Position numbers and translations under genes: made by a program. Below, one piece after another: positions 23,853 to 31,182 of a DNA stretch of 36,817 bases. Origin of the DNA: a virus; IMG/VR virus record IMGVR_UViG_3300037427_001009, positions 1 through 36,817 of that record; one strand, given 5' to 3'. The notes under the pieces were generated by a model. It was not told the origin of the DNA. It worked only from the letters and a program-made list of their open reading frames with translations, and did not search any database. Position 1 is the stretch's first letter; each line of letters begins with the position of its first letter.

Positions 23853-24523
23853 ATACCATATTCAGTTTTATACTGACTACGAAGTTCATGTAACTTCTCA
23901 ACATACTTTTCACTTGGTTCTTCGATGAAAAGTTGACTTGTCCCATTACTCACTGCAATTAATGTCACAATTGACTCTATTCTTTGCCCTGTAAGTTCTT
24001 CAAACATTTTTGCATATGCAGTTTCCTGTATAAAATAATTCTGTATCCACTCTTCCTTTTTTGGTTTTGCACTGGTCTTAAAATCGATTACTGATAGTTT
24101 ACCATTCCACTCTGCAATACAATCTACCCTACCAGCGAGTTGTAGTTTGTGAGAGTAAAGTGGTGACTCAAGTCCATGAACAGTTCCTATCTGATTAAGT
24201 TGATTTTCTAATGAGATGAATGCTTGTTGAGTCGTGGGCATTGCACCCTTGAACTTCTCTTCAAAGTTATCATTACGAATATAGTCTTCAAATAGTTGAT
24301 GGGCAGATGTTCCATGTCTTGCAGCTTGAGTAGATATCTTGTTTGCTGTCTTTGCACCAACTCTCTTTCTCCATTCTTGGATACCCTTTCTACTCATAAG
24401 TCCAGTGACCGATGTAACAGAAGGATACTTCTCACCTGTTGGAGTTACATAATATCGTTTACCATCAATATTTTCTGTGGGTAATGATTCAAACCCATAA
24501 TCTAGAATTTCAAATGTTTTCAT
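23849..24523 (-). CDS. PD-(D/E)XK exonuclease, RecB/Cas4-like
   Basis: This 224-aa protein carries the RecB-family nuclease core. 'RHGTSAHQLFEDYI' (about residues 70-83) supplies the conserved His. Then 'LQLAGRVDCIAEWNGKLSVIDFKTSAK' in parts (GRVDCIAEW, LSVIDFKTS) supplies the Asp and D-x-K, and 'YFIQETAYAKMFEEL' the Gln-x-x-x-Tyr motif. Similar single-domain enzymes occur in marine phages and in the mitochondrial MGME1 group. It probably processes DNA ends in recombination or replication. No iron-sulfur cysteines of the Cas4 type are present. Confidence 0.85.
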   Translation of the reverse strand: MKTFEILDYGFESLPTENIDGKRYYVTPTGEKYPSVTSVTGLMSRKGIQEWRKRVGAKTANKISTQAARHGTSAHQLFEDYIRNDNFEEKFKGAMPTTQQAFISLENQLNQIGTVHGLESPLYSHKLQLAGRVDCIAEWNGKLSVIDFKTSAKPKKEEWIQNYFIQETAYAKMFEELTGQRIESIVTLIAVSNGTSQLFIEEPSEKYVEKLHELRSQYKTEYGI

Positions 24524-24729
24524 TATGAAGTAAGTAAGTCTAATTTATCCCAATCGTGTTGTCCATAAACTGTCACATTATATGTGTCATCATGAAGTTT
24601 TTCTGCTTGAAAGAGCATTTCATAATTACCATCTTCTAAGATAGTTGCTTTAGAAACAAACTCTCTGTATTCATCTGCTGTCATTGTTACTTTTTTAACA
24701 ACATTCATGTCTACTGTTTTATTTGCCAT
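24523..24729 (-). CDS. Small unknown protein
   Basis: This 68-aa acidic protein overlaps the nuclease start by one base, so the pair is translationally coupled. Residues 8-30 look like a small helix (KKVTMTADEYREFVSKATIL) and the rest like beta strands. GGAGAACAT precedes the ATG. No family recognised. Confidence 0.65.
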   Translation of the reverse strand: MANKTVDMNVVKKVTMTADEYREFVSKATILEDGNYEMLFQAEKLHDDTYNVTVYGQHDWDKLDLLTS

Positions 24730-24737
24730 ATGTTCTC

Positions 24738-25262
24738 CTACTGAACTGGATGATAATAATCCATATCACCATGCATGTCCCAGTTAAAATTAATAGTTAT
24801 CTTACGAGAGTGAACTGGGTCACACTTGTGAGGTTGCATAGAAGGAAATAATATGACTTCACCTTCTTTAATAGGTTCTTCATATCCTTCAATGTTTGTA
24901 TAGTCTTGTTCATCATCAAGTACCAGATGAATTACACCCGCCATGTTTGCTCTTGAGTGTGTATGATGTATGTATTCACCACCATCGTTATATTGATGAC
25001 ACCAAACTGTTACTACATCCCAATTAGGACATCCCCATGATTTAATGTATTTTTCTACTGGTTCAGTTATCATATTTAGGAAAAGTTGAACATACCTTGA
25101 ACTCCTATTCTCTGGTCTATTTGTATATGGAGAAAAGAGTGGTTCATTGACATTGTAATCTCCAAATAATGATTGAGTTGGTCTTAGTTCTATCTCTTTA
25201 AGAAACTCTTCACGAAGATTCTCAAAATCTGTTATAGGATAGGTCTTAATGTATTCCATCAT
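24738..25262 (-). CDS. 2OG-Fe(II) oxygenase-like protein (divergent)
   Basis: From the ATG at 25262 (ATGA overlap with the lipoprotein stop) it is 174 aa; an ATG at 25289 would add nine residues. The layout matches the phage 2OG-Fe(II) oxygenase family. A Trp/Tyr-rich strand (WDVVTVWCHQYNDGGEY) leads to His-rich HHTHSR, then GEVILFPSMQPHKCDPV and SRKITINFN, i.e. distal His and Arg/Lys. The usual HxD is HTH here, so iron binding may differ or activity may be lost. A second, standard oxygenase lies at 26720. Substrate unknown. Confidence 0.65.
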   Translation of the reverse strand: MMEYIKTYPITDFENLREEFLKEIELRPTQSLFGDYNVNEPLFSPYTNRPENRSSRYVQLFLNMITEPVEKYIKSWGCPNWDVVTVWCHQYNDGGEYIHHTHSRANMAGVIHLVLDDEQDYTNIEGYEEPIKEGEVILFPSMQPHKCDPVHSRKITINFNWDMHGDMDYYHPVQ

Positions 25263-25453
25263 TGTGCAAGCAACATACAATTTGTCCATACTTCTGGGTC
25301 AACATCTATCCATTGTTTACAAATATCCCATTCATCCTCTTTAGGTTCTTCACACAAGTATGTCCCCTCTTTATCTGTATAACAAAGTCCTTCTAGTGGT
25401 TGATAAACACTACAACTTGTTAAGAGTACTAGTAATATTATTATTCTATACAT
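25259..25453 (-). CDS. Small lipoprotein
   Basis: This 64-aa protein has a short signal peptide (MYRIIILLVLLTSC) ending in a lipobox (LLTSC), predicting lipid attachment at Cys14. The mature part is acidic and has four more cysteines. It could be an outer-membrane spanin-type protein, but no inner-membrane partner is evident, and superinfection exclusion is equally possible. It ends in an ATGA overlap with the next gene. Confidence 0.6.
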   Translation of the reverse strand: MYRIIILLVLLTSCSVYQPLEGLCYTDKEGTYLCEEPKEDEWDICKQWIDVDPEVWTNCMLLAQ

Positions 25454-25795
25454 TTATTTGTTAAGTTTCTTACCAGCTTTCTTTTGTGCAGTTTGCATCT
25501 TAACATGTTTATCAACGATTGCATCTGTCTTGACTTCCTTTGCACTTCTTCGTCTTATACTCTTACCAAGTTCTGACCTTGGATGGGCATCTGCAACCTT
25601 TGATAACATTTCATTGAATCCACCACTTCCACCTAGGTTAGTTCTACTACCAACTCCAGATGTAATTGCAGGAGCCCCTGTAATAACTTGTTTTAGATGT
25701 GGATTACCTTTCTTATATTCTTGTAAGTCATCCCAAGTCATCAACACATCGTGTTGTTCACCTGTTTCCTTATCTTCTAAAGTATATATTGGCAT
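25454..25795 (-). CDS. FmdB-like conserved phage protein lacking zinc cysteines
   Basis: This 113-aa protein has 'MPIYTLEDKETGEQHDVLMT', which is the start seen in FmdB-type small proteins. The middle 'NPHLKQVITGAPAITSGVGS' and 'GGFNEMLSKVADAHPRSELGK' form a pattern common to T4-like marine phages. The CxxC zinc ribbon of bacterial FmdB is missing. The C-terminus is a basic helix. It is coupled by a TAATG overlap to the preceding micro-gene. Function unknown. Confidence 0.7.
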   Translation of the reverse strand: MPIYTLEDKETGEQHDVLMTWDDLQEYKKGNPHLKQVITGAPAITSGVGSRTNLGGSGGFNEMLSKVADAHPRSELGKSIRRRSAKEVKTDAIVDKHVKMQTAQKKAGKKLNK

Positions 25796-25890
25796 TATAG
25801 TATCTTCTCAAGTATAAAAACTAATGGAATGAATATGTATAATCCTATTAATAGTTTTTCTACTCTATCAAATTGTTCATCTGTTGGCAT
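25795..25890 (-). CDS. Micro membrane protein, 31 aa
   Basis: MPTDEQFDRVEK leads into one membrane helix (LLIGLYIFIPLVFIL). Its stop overlaps the ATG of the FmdB-like gene, and its ATG overlaps the preceding stop, both as TAATG. This tight chain is the main support for it being real. Confidence 0.6.
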   Translation of the reverse strand: MPTDEQFDRVEKLLIGLYIFIPLVFILEKIL

Positions 25891-26042
25891 TATGCACCCT
25901 TAATTCTTTTTTCTAGAGTCTCAATCTGTTTGAGTTGTTCTTTGTTTGGTTCTTTAACCTGTTGTAGTCTCTCTAATGCTCTAGTCCTTCTTCCATTAAG
26001 ACCACCAGTATGACTAAACTTTACTCTTGCTCTACTTCCCAC
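25890..26042 (-). CDS. Small basic protein, GTG start
   Basis: This 50-aa protein starts with GTG, preceded by GGAG at 6 nt. Residues 1-25 are Arg/Gly-rich (RARVKFSHTGGLNGRRTRAL), the rest a charged helix, possibly coiled coil. It is part of a one-base-overlap chain of micro-genes. A nucleic-acid-binding role is only suggested by charge. Confidence 0.6.
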   Translation of the reverse strand: MGSRARVKFSHTGGLNGRRTRALERLQQVKEPNKEQLKQIETLEKRIKGA

Positions 26043-26044
26043 TA

Positions 26045-26173
26045 CTATCTCCAAAAAATATATTCAACAAGGAACTGATATACTATATAAACCATAGCTC
26101 CCCAGAATCCTATACTAACAAAGAACTTTAGAAGTTCTACTGGAAAATTCCAGAACATTAAAAATGTATCCAT
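26045..26173 (-). CDS. Micro membrane protein, 42 aa
   Basis: GGAGG lies 4 nt before the ATG, which overlaps the stop of the 179-aa gene (TAATG). The protein is very hydrophobic (FMFWNF.., SIGFWGAMVYIVYQFLVEYIF), with one or two membrane helices. Function unknown. Confidence 0.65.
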   Translation of the reverse strand: MDTFLMFWNFPVELLKFFVSIGFWGAMVYIVYQFLVEYIFWR

Positions 26174-26712
26174 TATGCCTCCATAAATTGTGGAGTCTCT
26201 TGATTAGTCCACTTTGCAATTTCTTTCTTATACTTTATGTAGTAGTCTTGATATGCATTAACTACATTCTCTTGTTTAACATCATCAGGCATTGCAAGAT
26301 AAGGGTCAACAAAAGGTTCTACTGGTATTTGCATTGGTGGATTTGCAAGTATACCTCTGAGTTTCAAATCAGTTAGATGTACTCTACCATAACGATGCGT
26401 ATATTCATAACATAGTTGTTCCCACATATTGTATAACCAAATGTAATGGTTTTGTGAGTCTCTTACCCACTTACCACTTGGATGGTTTACATGGGATGCC
26501 TTGTATAATAGTTTCTCATGGTTCTCTAGAGGATGTTTCCATCGTTGTATCCTTCTACCATTTGCAGTTCTATCTGTATACTGGTCACCATCTAAGACAC
26601 GATGTGCAGTAGACATCAACTGTGCATACTCAATAATCATTTTAACCACATGTTTATCACAATGCATTTTTGCACATGCCTGTGGGTCTTTATCTAAATA
26701 AAATATATTCAT
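26173..26712 (-). CDS. Conserved phage protein of unknown function
   Basis: This 179-aa protein has an N-terminal signature 'DKDPQACAKMHCDKHVVKMI' and 'EYAQLMSTAHRVLDG', followed by 'WKHPLENHEKLLYKASHVNHPSGKWV' (in parts WKHPLENH, ASHVNHPSGKWVR). It is rich in conserved-looking His, Trp and Asp and recurs in many marine phages. The His/Cys/Asp pattern suggests metal binding or catalysis, but I do not know a tested activity. It heads the chain of TAATG-coupled micro-genes. Confidence 0.7.
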   Translation of the reverse strand: MNIFYLDKDPQACAKMHCDKHVVKMIIEYAQLMSTAHRVLDGDQYTDRTANGRRIQRWKHPLENHEKLLYKASHVNHPSGKWVRDSQNHYIWLYNMWEQLCYEYTHRYGRVHLTDLKLRGILANPPMQIPVEPFVDPYLAMPDDVKQENVVNAYQDYYIKYKKEIAKWTNQETPQFMEA

Positions 26713-26719
26713 ACTACTA

Positions 26720-27283
26720 TTATACCTTGTTAAACATATATGTCAATCCCATTCTTGGGAAAGGTGCATTAGAACTAACTAGTCCAGCTCTATGAGGTAT
26801 TTGACCCCTAAAGAATACTAGACTTCCACCTTTAGGTAATTGACAATGTATTACCTCATCATCCTTGTAAAAGAATGTCTCACCACCCCAATTGTAATTC
26901 CAATTTGGATTCATATAACATATTGCAGTGTATCCTTCTCTATCAGTATGGATAAAAGAATTGTCTCCATGGTCAAATAGATTAATATATGCAATCTCTG
27001 GATAGGCCTTCATGTTTCCACAAGGTCTTAGAGACAACTCAATCTCTCCTATCTTTTCTTCAATCTGTGGACTTATGATATCCCATATAGGTTTCCATCC
27101 TTCTCTAACATCTATATTCTCATCTGGATAGAATAATGGTTTACCCCAAGTTTGTTTTTCCCAAGGAGCATTATCTACTGATTGCATCTTCTTGACATAT
27201 TCATACTCAAGAAACTGTTCATAGAAAGGAACACAATCAAATGCATTATCAATCGTATGTACTCTTGACTCTATAAACGCCAT
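26720..27283 (-). CDS. 2OG-Fe(II) oxygenase, prolyl-4-hydroxylase type
   Basis: From the ATG at 27283 it is 187 aa; a TTG at 27304 would extend it by seven residues and overlap the upstream gene by 14 bases. The iron and co-substrate motif is complete: HTD (in SFIHTDREGYT), distal His (QIPHRAG) and Arg (FPRMGLTYMF). 'WNYNWGGETFFY' is the typical strand before the second half. Enzymes of this group hydroxylate proteins or small molecules using 2-oxoglutarate, oxygen and iron. Substrate unknown. Confidence 0.85.
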   Translation of the reverse strand: MAFIESRVHTIDNAFDCVPFYEQFLEYEYVKKMQSVDNAPWEKQTWGKPLFYPDENIDVREGWKPIWDIISPQIEEKIGEIELSLRPCGNMKAYPEIAYINLFDHGDNSFIHTDREGYTAICYMNPNWNYNWGGETFFYKDDEVIHCQLPKGGSLVFFRGQIPHRAGLVSSNAPFPRMGLTYMFNKV

Positions 27284-27290
27284 ATCTGCT

Positions 27291-27470
27291 TCATGTACTT
27301 TCAATATTATTTTTTACCTCTGACCATTTCTCAAGAACTGGATTATCATGTTGACTGTTTTGTAATTCACCAATTCTCTTGTATGCCCATGCAAGTTGTT
27401 CTTGTAAATCCTTGACATTATTTTCAAGTGCCTTGATTGTGTTCTCTTCTCTCTTGTCTTTTTTTAGCAT
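27291..27470 (-). CDS. Small coiled-coil protein
   Basis: This 59-aa protein is charged and helical throughout the first 40 residues (KKDKREENTIKALENNVKDL, QEQLAWAYKRIGEL). GAG lies 4-6 nt before the ATG. It overlaps the end of the 115-aa gene by 47 bases in another frame and ends just before the oxygenase, so it fills an otherwise empty 120-nt gap. The long overlap makes it less certain than its neighbours. Confidence 0.55.
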   Translation of the reverse strand: MLKKDKREENTIKALENNVKDLQEQLAWAYKRIGELQNSQHDNPVLEKWSEVKNNIEST

Positions 27471-27771
27471 TTTCTCGTTTCCTTAGTTGTGCTAGAACAA
27501 TTACCTTTTCTTTCTCATTAAGACATGTTATATCTTGTGGCCCCCATAGAGTACCAATCCGAGTAAGTTTATCACACGCAGATAACATATGATTCCAGAC
27601 ATCATCCTCTGGATTACCTTTTCTATCTTTTTCAAATAATTTTCTACTGAATCGTAGTGATGTTGTTTTGTGATTATCTGCATAATCTGAAATCTCTCTA
27701 CCTAACTCTGCAAAGAAAAGTTCTCGTGGAGTCATGTCGTATGGACTTGGTTTTTTACCATGTTGGTTCAT
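27424..27771 (-). CDS. Unknown T4-like phage protein
   Basis: This 115-aa protein starts with 'KKPSPYDMTPRELFFAELGR', and 'RIGTLWGPQDITCLNEKEKV' lies in the middle. The last 20 residues are a strongly basic helix. AAGGAT precedes the ATG. No domain recognised. The upstream 65-nt gap holds a TATAAT-like element near 27820 but no clear -35. Confidence 0.65.
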   Translation of the reverse strand: MNQHGKKPSPYDMTPRELFFAELGREISDYADNHKTTSLRFSRKLFEKDRKGNPEDDVWNHMLSACDKLTRIGTLWGPQDITCLNEKEKVIVLAQLRKRENAKKRQERREHNQGT

Positions 27772-27836
27772 TATATATCCTTATTCATTTTATTATGACC
27801 TATAAGTGGCCAATTATATTATAACAAATTATGTAC

Positions 27837-28262
27837 TCATGAATCAAGTGTTTTCTGAGGAAATTGTATAACATTACCCATGCTTTTCTTTTCCTCTTCT
27901 TTCTCTGATTCAAATTCATCTACTTCTTTTTGAAGTTCTGGTGGAGTAGAATAACCCATATCTGTTAAATAGTCTTTTAACACATAAGGGTCTAACATAT
28001 CTGCATTCCACTCTTGTTCTGATATAATGTCTTCTCCAGATTCTTGCATAAGATTCTGTCGACTTCTTAAATAGGTATCACATATCATTGATAGATGTGT
28101 GACTGCTTTATATAATGATATCCACTCTTGTTCTATTTGAACTGGATGGTCATGGTCATCTGCAAATGCGATTGCCATCTTATTAAACCATCCATTATCA
28201 TTATTCACAATAAGAGCAATATCTCCTCTCTGGAGTTTTAAAATGTGTTCTTTGTCGGACAT
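27837..28262 (-). CDS. Unknown acidic protein
   Basis: This 141-aa protein has residues 10-90 mostly helical and probably globular (ALIVNNDNGWFNKMAIAFAD, SLYKAVTHLSMICDTYLRSR). Residues 100-130 are Glu/Lys-rich and likely disordered. It overlaps the virion-like gene upstream by one base (TAATG-type). No family recognised; it may be a partner of the virion-like protein. Confidence 0.65.
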   Translation of the reverse strand: MSDKEHILKLQRGDIALIVNNDNGWFNKMAIAFADDHDHPVQIEQEWISLYKAVTHLSMICDTYLRSRQNLMQESGEDIISEQEWNADMLDPYVLKDYLTDMGYSTPPELQKEVDEFESEKEEEKKSMGNVIQFPQKTLDS

Positions 28263-29359
28263 TAACCTTGTAACTTAAGTTGATTACTGTTTGATACGAT
28301 TTGACTACCAGCATAACCATTAAGTTCTACTGCGTAATCAATCTCACCTTTTTTCCATGAATTTGATTCTATGTTTGGATGTCCTGTTGGTAATCCGAAT
28401 ACACCACTATCTATGGCTTGAAGAGTTGTTGCAACTCTAGAATTACCTGTAAAATTATAACAATCTTTGAAGAGTCTCATACTTCCAGTTACTTTAGGTG
28501 TATGAGTAACATCTACATCTGCTTTGGAAAGTCTTCCAAGACCATTTGCTACTAACCATTTTTCAGATGATACAACATCTGAATTGGATGACCCTTTTGT
28601 AAATTCCATTTTGTATTTCATTCCAGTACCAGAAACTACAAAATCATTTGCAGCTGCAATTGTTATAGGATATGTTTCTCCCCTACCAAAAGTTGGTATG
28701 ATAGGGTCTTTATTTGTTGGTGAAACTTTTGAAGTATCTCTTGAGACTGAATTGCCTTGTGTATTATTTGCTGTTGCACCACCACTACTCTTTGCATTAT
28801 CTTGAATAGTAAATGATGTTGCATCTGGATTTACTTCATTACAAACTGCTTTCCTGTAATCAGATGCAAGTTTCCATGAAGTGATATGTTCTACAGTATC
28901 AAAGTTACCTGTGGATGATACTACTGAACTTCCATTCTTAAATACAAAAGGATGTGAGTAAGCATCTAATCCAGAATTACCTACCCAACAAACACCACCC
29001 CAATCTGCTGTGACTGTTTCTGATGCAGAGTCCCCAGCAAATATTGGTAAGACTACCATTTCATTACCATCAACATTCTTTTCACCTGTAATGTTTAATG
29101 TTCCAGAAAAGTCTTCTTCTCCATTGTGACCTCGTTGATTATCAACCAAGTACTTACCATCCATATGTGTGTTATCTTGTATCTTACCACCTCTAACTAC
29201 AACATTATCATACAATCCTTTCCAGAATGTTTTGAATTGTGTTGCAGATAATGGTGAAGGATGACCACTGTTGATTGTATAAGTTACTTTTGTTTGAACC
29301 TCAAAAGAGTTATCTTCTACCCAAGATGGAATAGTTTGTGATTGTGCATCGTTTGCCAT
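28262..29359 (-). CDS. Virion-like structural protein
   Basis: This 365-aa protein is rich in Ser, Thr, Asn and Gly, with few Lys/Arg clusters and no membrane segment. It is predicted beta-rich (VTYTINSGHPSPLSATQFKT, EDFSGTLNITG, GVCWVGNSGLDAYSHPFVF). This composition is typical of phage decoration or fibre proteins. The block 28262-30431 follows a TATAAATA element at 30437, consistent with late expression. There is no sequence-level match to a T4 gene that I recognise. GAGGAT precedes the ATG. Confidence 0.65.
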   Translation of the reverse strand: MANDAQSQTIPSWVEDNSFEVQTKVTYTINSGHPSPLSATQFKTFWKGLYDNVVVRGGKIQDNTHMDGKYLVDNQRGHNGEEDFSGTLNITGEKNVDGNEMVVLPIFAGDSASETVTADWGGVCWVGNSGLDAYSHPFVFKNGSSVVSSTGNFDTVEHITSWKLASDYRKAVCNEVNPDATSFTIQDNAKSSGGATANNTQGNSVSRDTSKVSPTNKDPIIPTFGRGETYPITIAAANDFVVSGTGMKYKMEFTKGSSNSDVVSSEKWLVANGLGRLSKADVDVTHTPKVTGSMRLFKDCYNFTGNSRVATTLQAIDSGVFGLPTGHPNIESNSWKKGEIDYAVELNGYAGSQIVSNSNQLKLQG

Positions 29360-29360
29360 G

Positions 29361-29780
29361 TTATCCTCTTGTTACCTTTTTAACTCTTTCTATTTGTTGA
29401 GTAATGATTGCTTTTCTATTAGGCCAATAGATATACTCTTTGTCCTCATTCTCCATAAGTTTATGAAGAAGAGGTAAGATAAGTTCTTCTGCATCTGCAA
29501 GATTTGATTTCAATTTGGACACTGCAACATCTGTAGAACTACCCACATTTGTTTTTGCTTCATCCAGTTCATCTAGTGCATTGGATACTAATTTGTTGAG
29601 TACATCAACCTTTGCATCCAAATTTTCTATCTGTTCTGAATTAACTGCACCCTTAGATGACTCTGCAACTTTCTTAAGGTCTTCTGCAATCTTCTCATTG
29701 AGAGCTGCACTTTCCCCTGTCTTCGTTGTGAGTTCATCTTGGTCTACAGCAGTGAAACCAAAATCGAAACTATCTGCCAT
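29361..29780 (-). CDS. Conserved T4-like phage protein
   Basis: This 139-aa protein begins 'MADSFDFGFTAVD' and ends with 'EYIYWPNRKAIITQQIERV', both of which recur in cyanophage-type T4 relatives. The middle (residues 25-105) is a long acidic coiled-coil region. Spaced two bases from the virion-like gene and sharing a base with the next gene upstream. No function established to my knowledge. Confidence 0.75.
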   Translation of the reverse strand: MADSFDFGFTAVDQDELTTKTGESAALNEKIAEDLKKVAESSKGAVNSEQIENLDAKVDVLNKLVSNALDELDEAKTNVGSSTDVAVSKLKSNLADAEELILPLLHKLMENEDKEYIYWPNRKAIITQQIERVKKVTRG

Positions 29781-30094
29781 TACTTCTTACCTTTACTTCT
29801 CTTAAGTTTTTCTCTTGCATCAACAACTGATTCATCAGAAGTTTCATCACCTTCTGTCATACCACCATCAAGATTCATTTCTTGTTGGGCTTGTTGTTGT
29901 GCAGCCTGTCGTAGTTGTGCTTGAGTCTGACTTTCTGCAATTAGGATTTCTCTCAATCTTCCGATAGTTGAGAACTCTTCTGCTTTAAAAGTCCCTCTAC
30001 TTGCAGCGGTATCAATCACTGCAACCATTTGCGCAATCTCTTTCAAACCCAATATCTGAGTTTGTATCAAATCAACTTGCTCTACATTTTCCAT
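29780..30094 (-). CDS. Unknown small protein, Gln-rich helix
   Basis: This 104-aa protein has residues 1-55 as an amphipathic helical part. It is followed by a Gln/Ala-rich stretch (QTQAQLRQAAQQQAQQ) and a charged, disordered tail. GGAGATATT precedes the ATG. It pairs with the coiled-coil protein downstream by a one-base overlap; the two may interact. Confidence 0.65.
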   Translation of the reverse strand: MENVEQVDLIQTQILGLKEIAQMVAVIDTAASRGTFKAEEFSTIGRLREILIAESQTQAQLRQAAQQQAQQEMNLDGGMTEGDETSDESVVDAREKLKRSKGKK

Positions 30095-30119
30095 AATATC
30101 TCCATAATATCTTGTACAT

Positions 30120-30431
30120 CTAGTCCAAAGGATTAGATGGGAATCTTTTTACTGTTGTTGGAACAGAACCACTCCATCCATCAACCTGTTTTACAACTGG
30201 TTCTTCTGCATTATAGTCACAAGTAATACTTGTGCCTGGCACGAACCAATTCTTAGATGTTGAACTATAAATCATTTCATGAGTGAGACCATTCATAGGG
30301 TCAACAATTTTTAACAATCCCATCACTGGGTCATAATGTCTGACTTCTGCAATCTTAACTGCACCATTATCAGTGTAGTTGATTGCCCTTTCAGAATCAG
30401 TAAGTCCTAGTTTGTTGATTGCTTTTTCCAT
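30120..30431 (-). CDS. Unknown small beta-rich protein
   Basis: This 103-aa protein alternates short strands and loops (KIAEVRHYDPVMGLLKIVDP, HEMIYSSTSKNWFVPGTSI). There is no Shine-Dalgarno; the ATG is directly preceded by TATAAATACTACT. If that late promoter is used, its mRNA would begin at or next to the start codon. Confidence 0.65.
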   Translation of the reverse strand: MEKAINKLGLTDSERAINYTDNGAVKIAEVRHYDPVMGLLKIVDPMNGLTHEMIYSSTSKNWFVPGTSITCDYNAEEPVVKQVDGWSGSVPTTVKRFPSNPLD

Positions 30432-30436
30432 AGTAG

Positions 30437-30444
30437 TATTTATA
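30437..30444 (-). promoter_or_regulatory. Late promoter abutting a start codon
   Basis: The plus strand TATTTATA gives TATAAATA leftward, five bases before the ATG at 30431. It would serve the 30431-27837 block of virion-like and conserved genes. Confidence 0.55.
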
Positions 30445-30451
30445 TCAATAC

Positions 30452-31180
30452 TTACTTTGGAGTTAGGTCAAAACCTGCCAATTCACAAATTTCTTTTGTG
30501 ACTGACTTGAAAGGCATAGTCTTATCTTTAATTGCAAGTAAGAATTCTGCTTCAGATTTTTCTAAAGACCTTAAGGTGTTTATGAAAATCTCTTCCTGTT
30601 TTGCAGCTTTACTGGTATTGTTTGCATTACCACCTTTGACCCAATACTGCATTCTTTTATAGATACGAATGAATCTTTCTGGAGCCATATCCATTGCACC
30701 TTCTGGTGTGTCTGGGTCTCCAACAACTACATTCTCTGGTAATCCTTCTGGTAAAGTAAACTCAACCCTAGAATCAAATGCAGCTTTAAGTGCATACTTA
30801 AGGTCTTGTCTTTCAATGTATTCTTTTAGAATATCAACCTTTGCCTGTTTACCTTTGGTTTCATCTGCAAGTGCAAGTATTTCTACAACACTTGGATTTC
30901 TTGGAAGTTTCCTTGGTGTCCATTTAGGTTTTTCAACCTCAATAGTTCCTGTAGTTTCAGATTGAGAAACAATTGCATCTGCAATTTTATGTGCCTCTTC
31001 CATATCAGGCCCCTTAAGGACTTCTTTCTGTGTTTCACCTAGAGATTCAACTACTGGTGAACCATTTGCATCTACACCAATATCTTCTTCTTTGATTCCA
31101 TTAGAACTTGCGTCTAATGTCTCTAGAGTTTTTTTATTGAGTGACCCTTTAGGTCTTCCTCTTCCTCTTTTCTCTGCCAT
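30452..31180 (-). CDS. Conserved phage protein with AT-hook-like N-terminus
   Basis: This 242-aa protein starts 'EKRGRGRPKGSLNKKT', an RGRPKG AT-hook-like DNA-minor-groove motif. Residues 20-80 are acidic and likely disordered. The C-terminal two thirds form a helical domain (RKLPRNPSVVEILALADETK, RFIRIYKRMQYWVKGG, SEAEFLLAIKDK). DNA binding is inferred only from the AT-hook. It lies between RNase H and the late block. Confidence 0.7.
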   Translation of the reverse strand: MAEKRGRGRPKGSLNKKTLETLDASSNGIKEEDIGVDANGSPVVESLGETQKEVLKGPDMEEAHKIADAIVSQSETTGTIEVEKPKWTPRKLPRNPSVVEILALADETKGKQAKVDILKEYIERQDLKYALKAAFDSRVEFTLPEGLPENVVVGDPDTPEGAMDMAPERFIRIYKRMQYWVKGGNANNTSKAAKQEEIFINTLRSLEKSEAEFLLAIKDKTMPFKSVTKEICELAGFDLTPK

Positions 31181-31182
31181 AA

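Noticed and set aside
26720-27304. TTG at 27304 as the start of the oxygenase
   Set aside because: It would overlap the 59-aa gene by 14 bases; the ATG at 27283 leaves normal spacing, although a GAGGT upstream of the TTG keeps this open.
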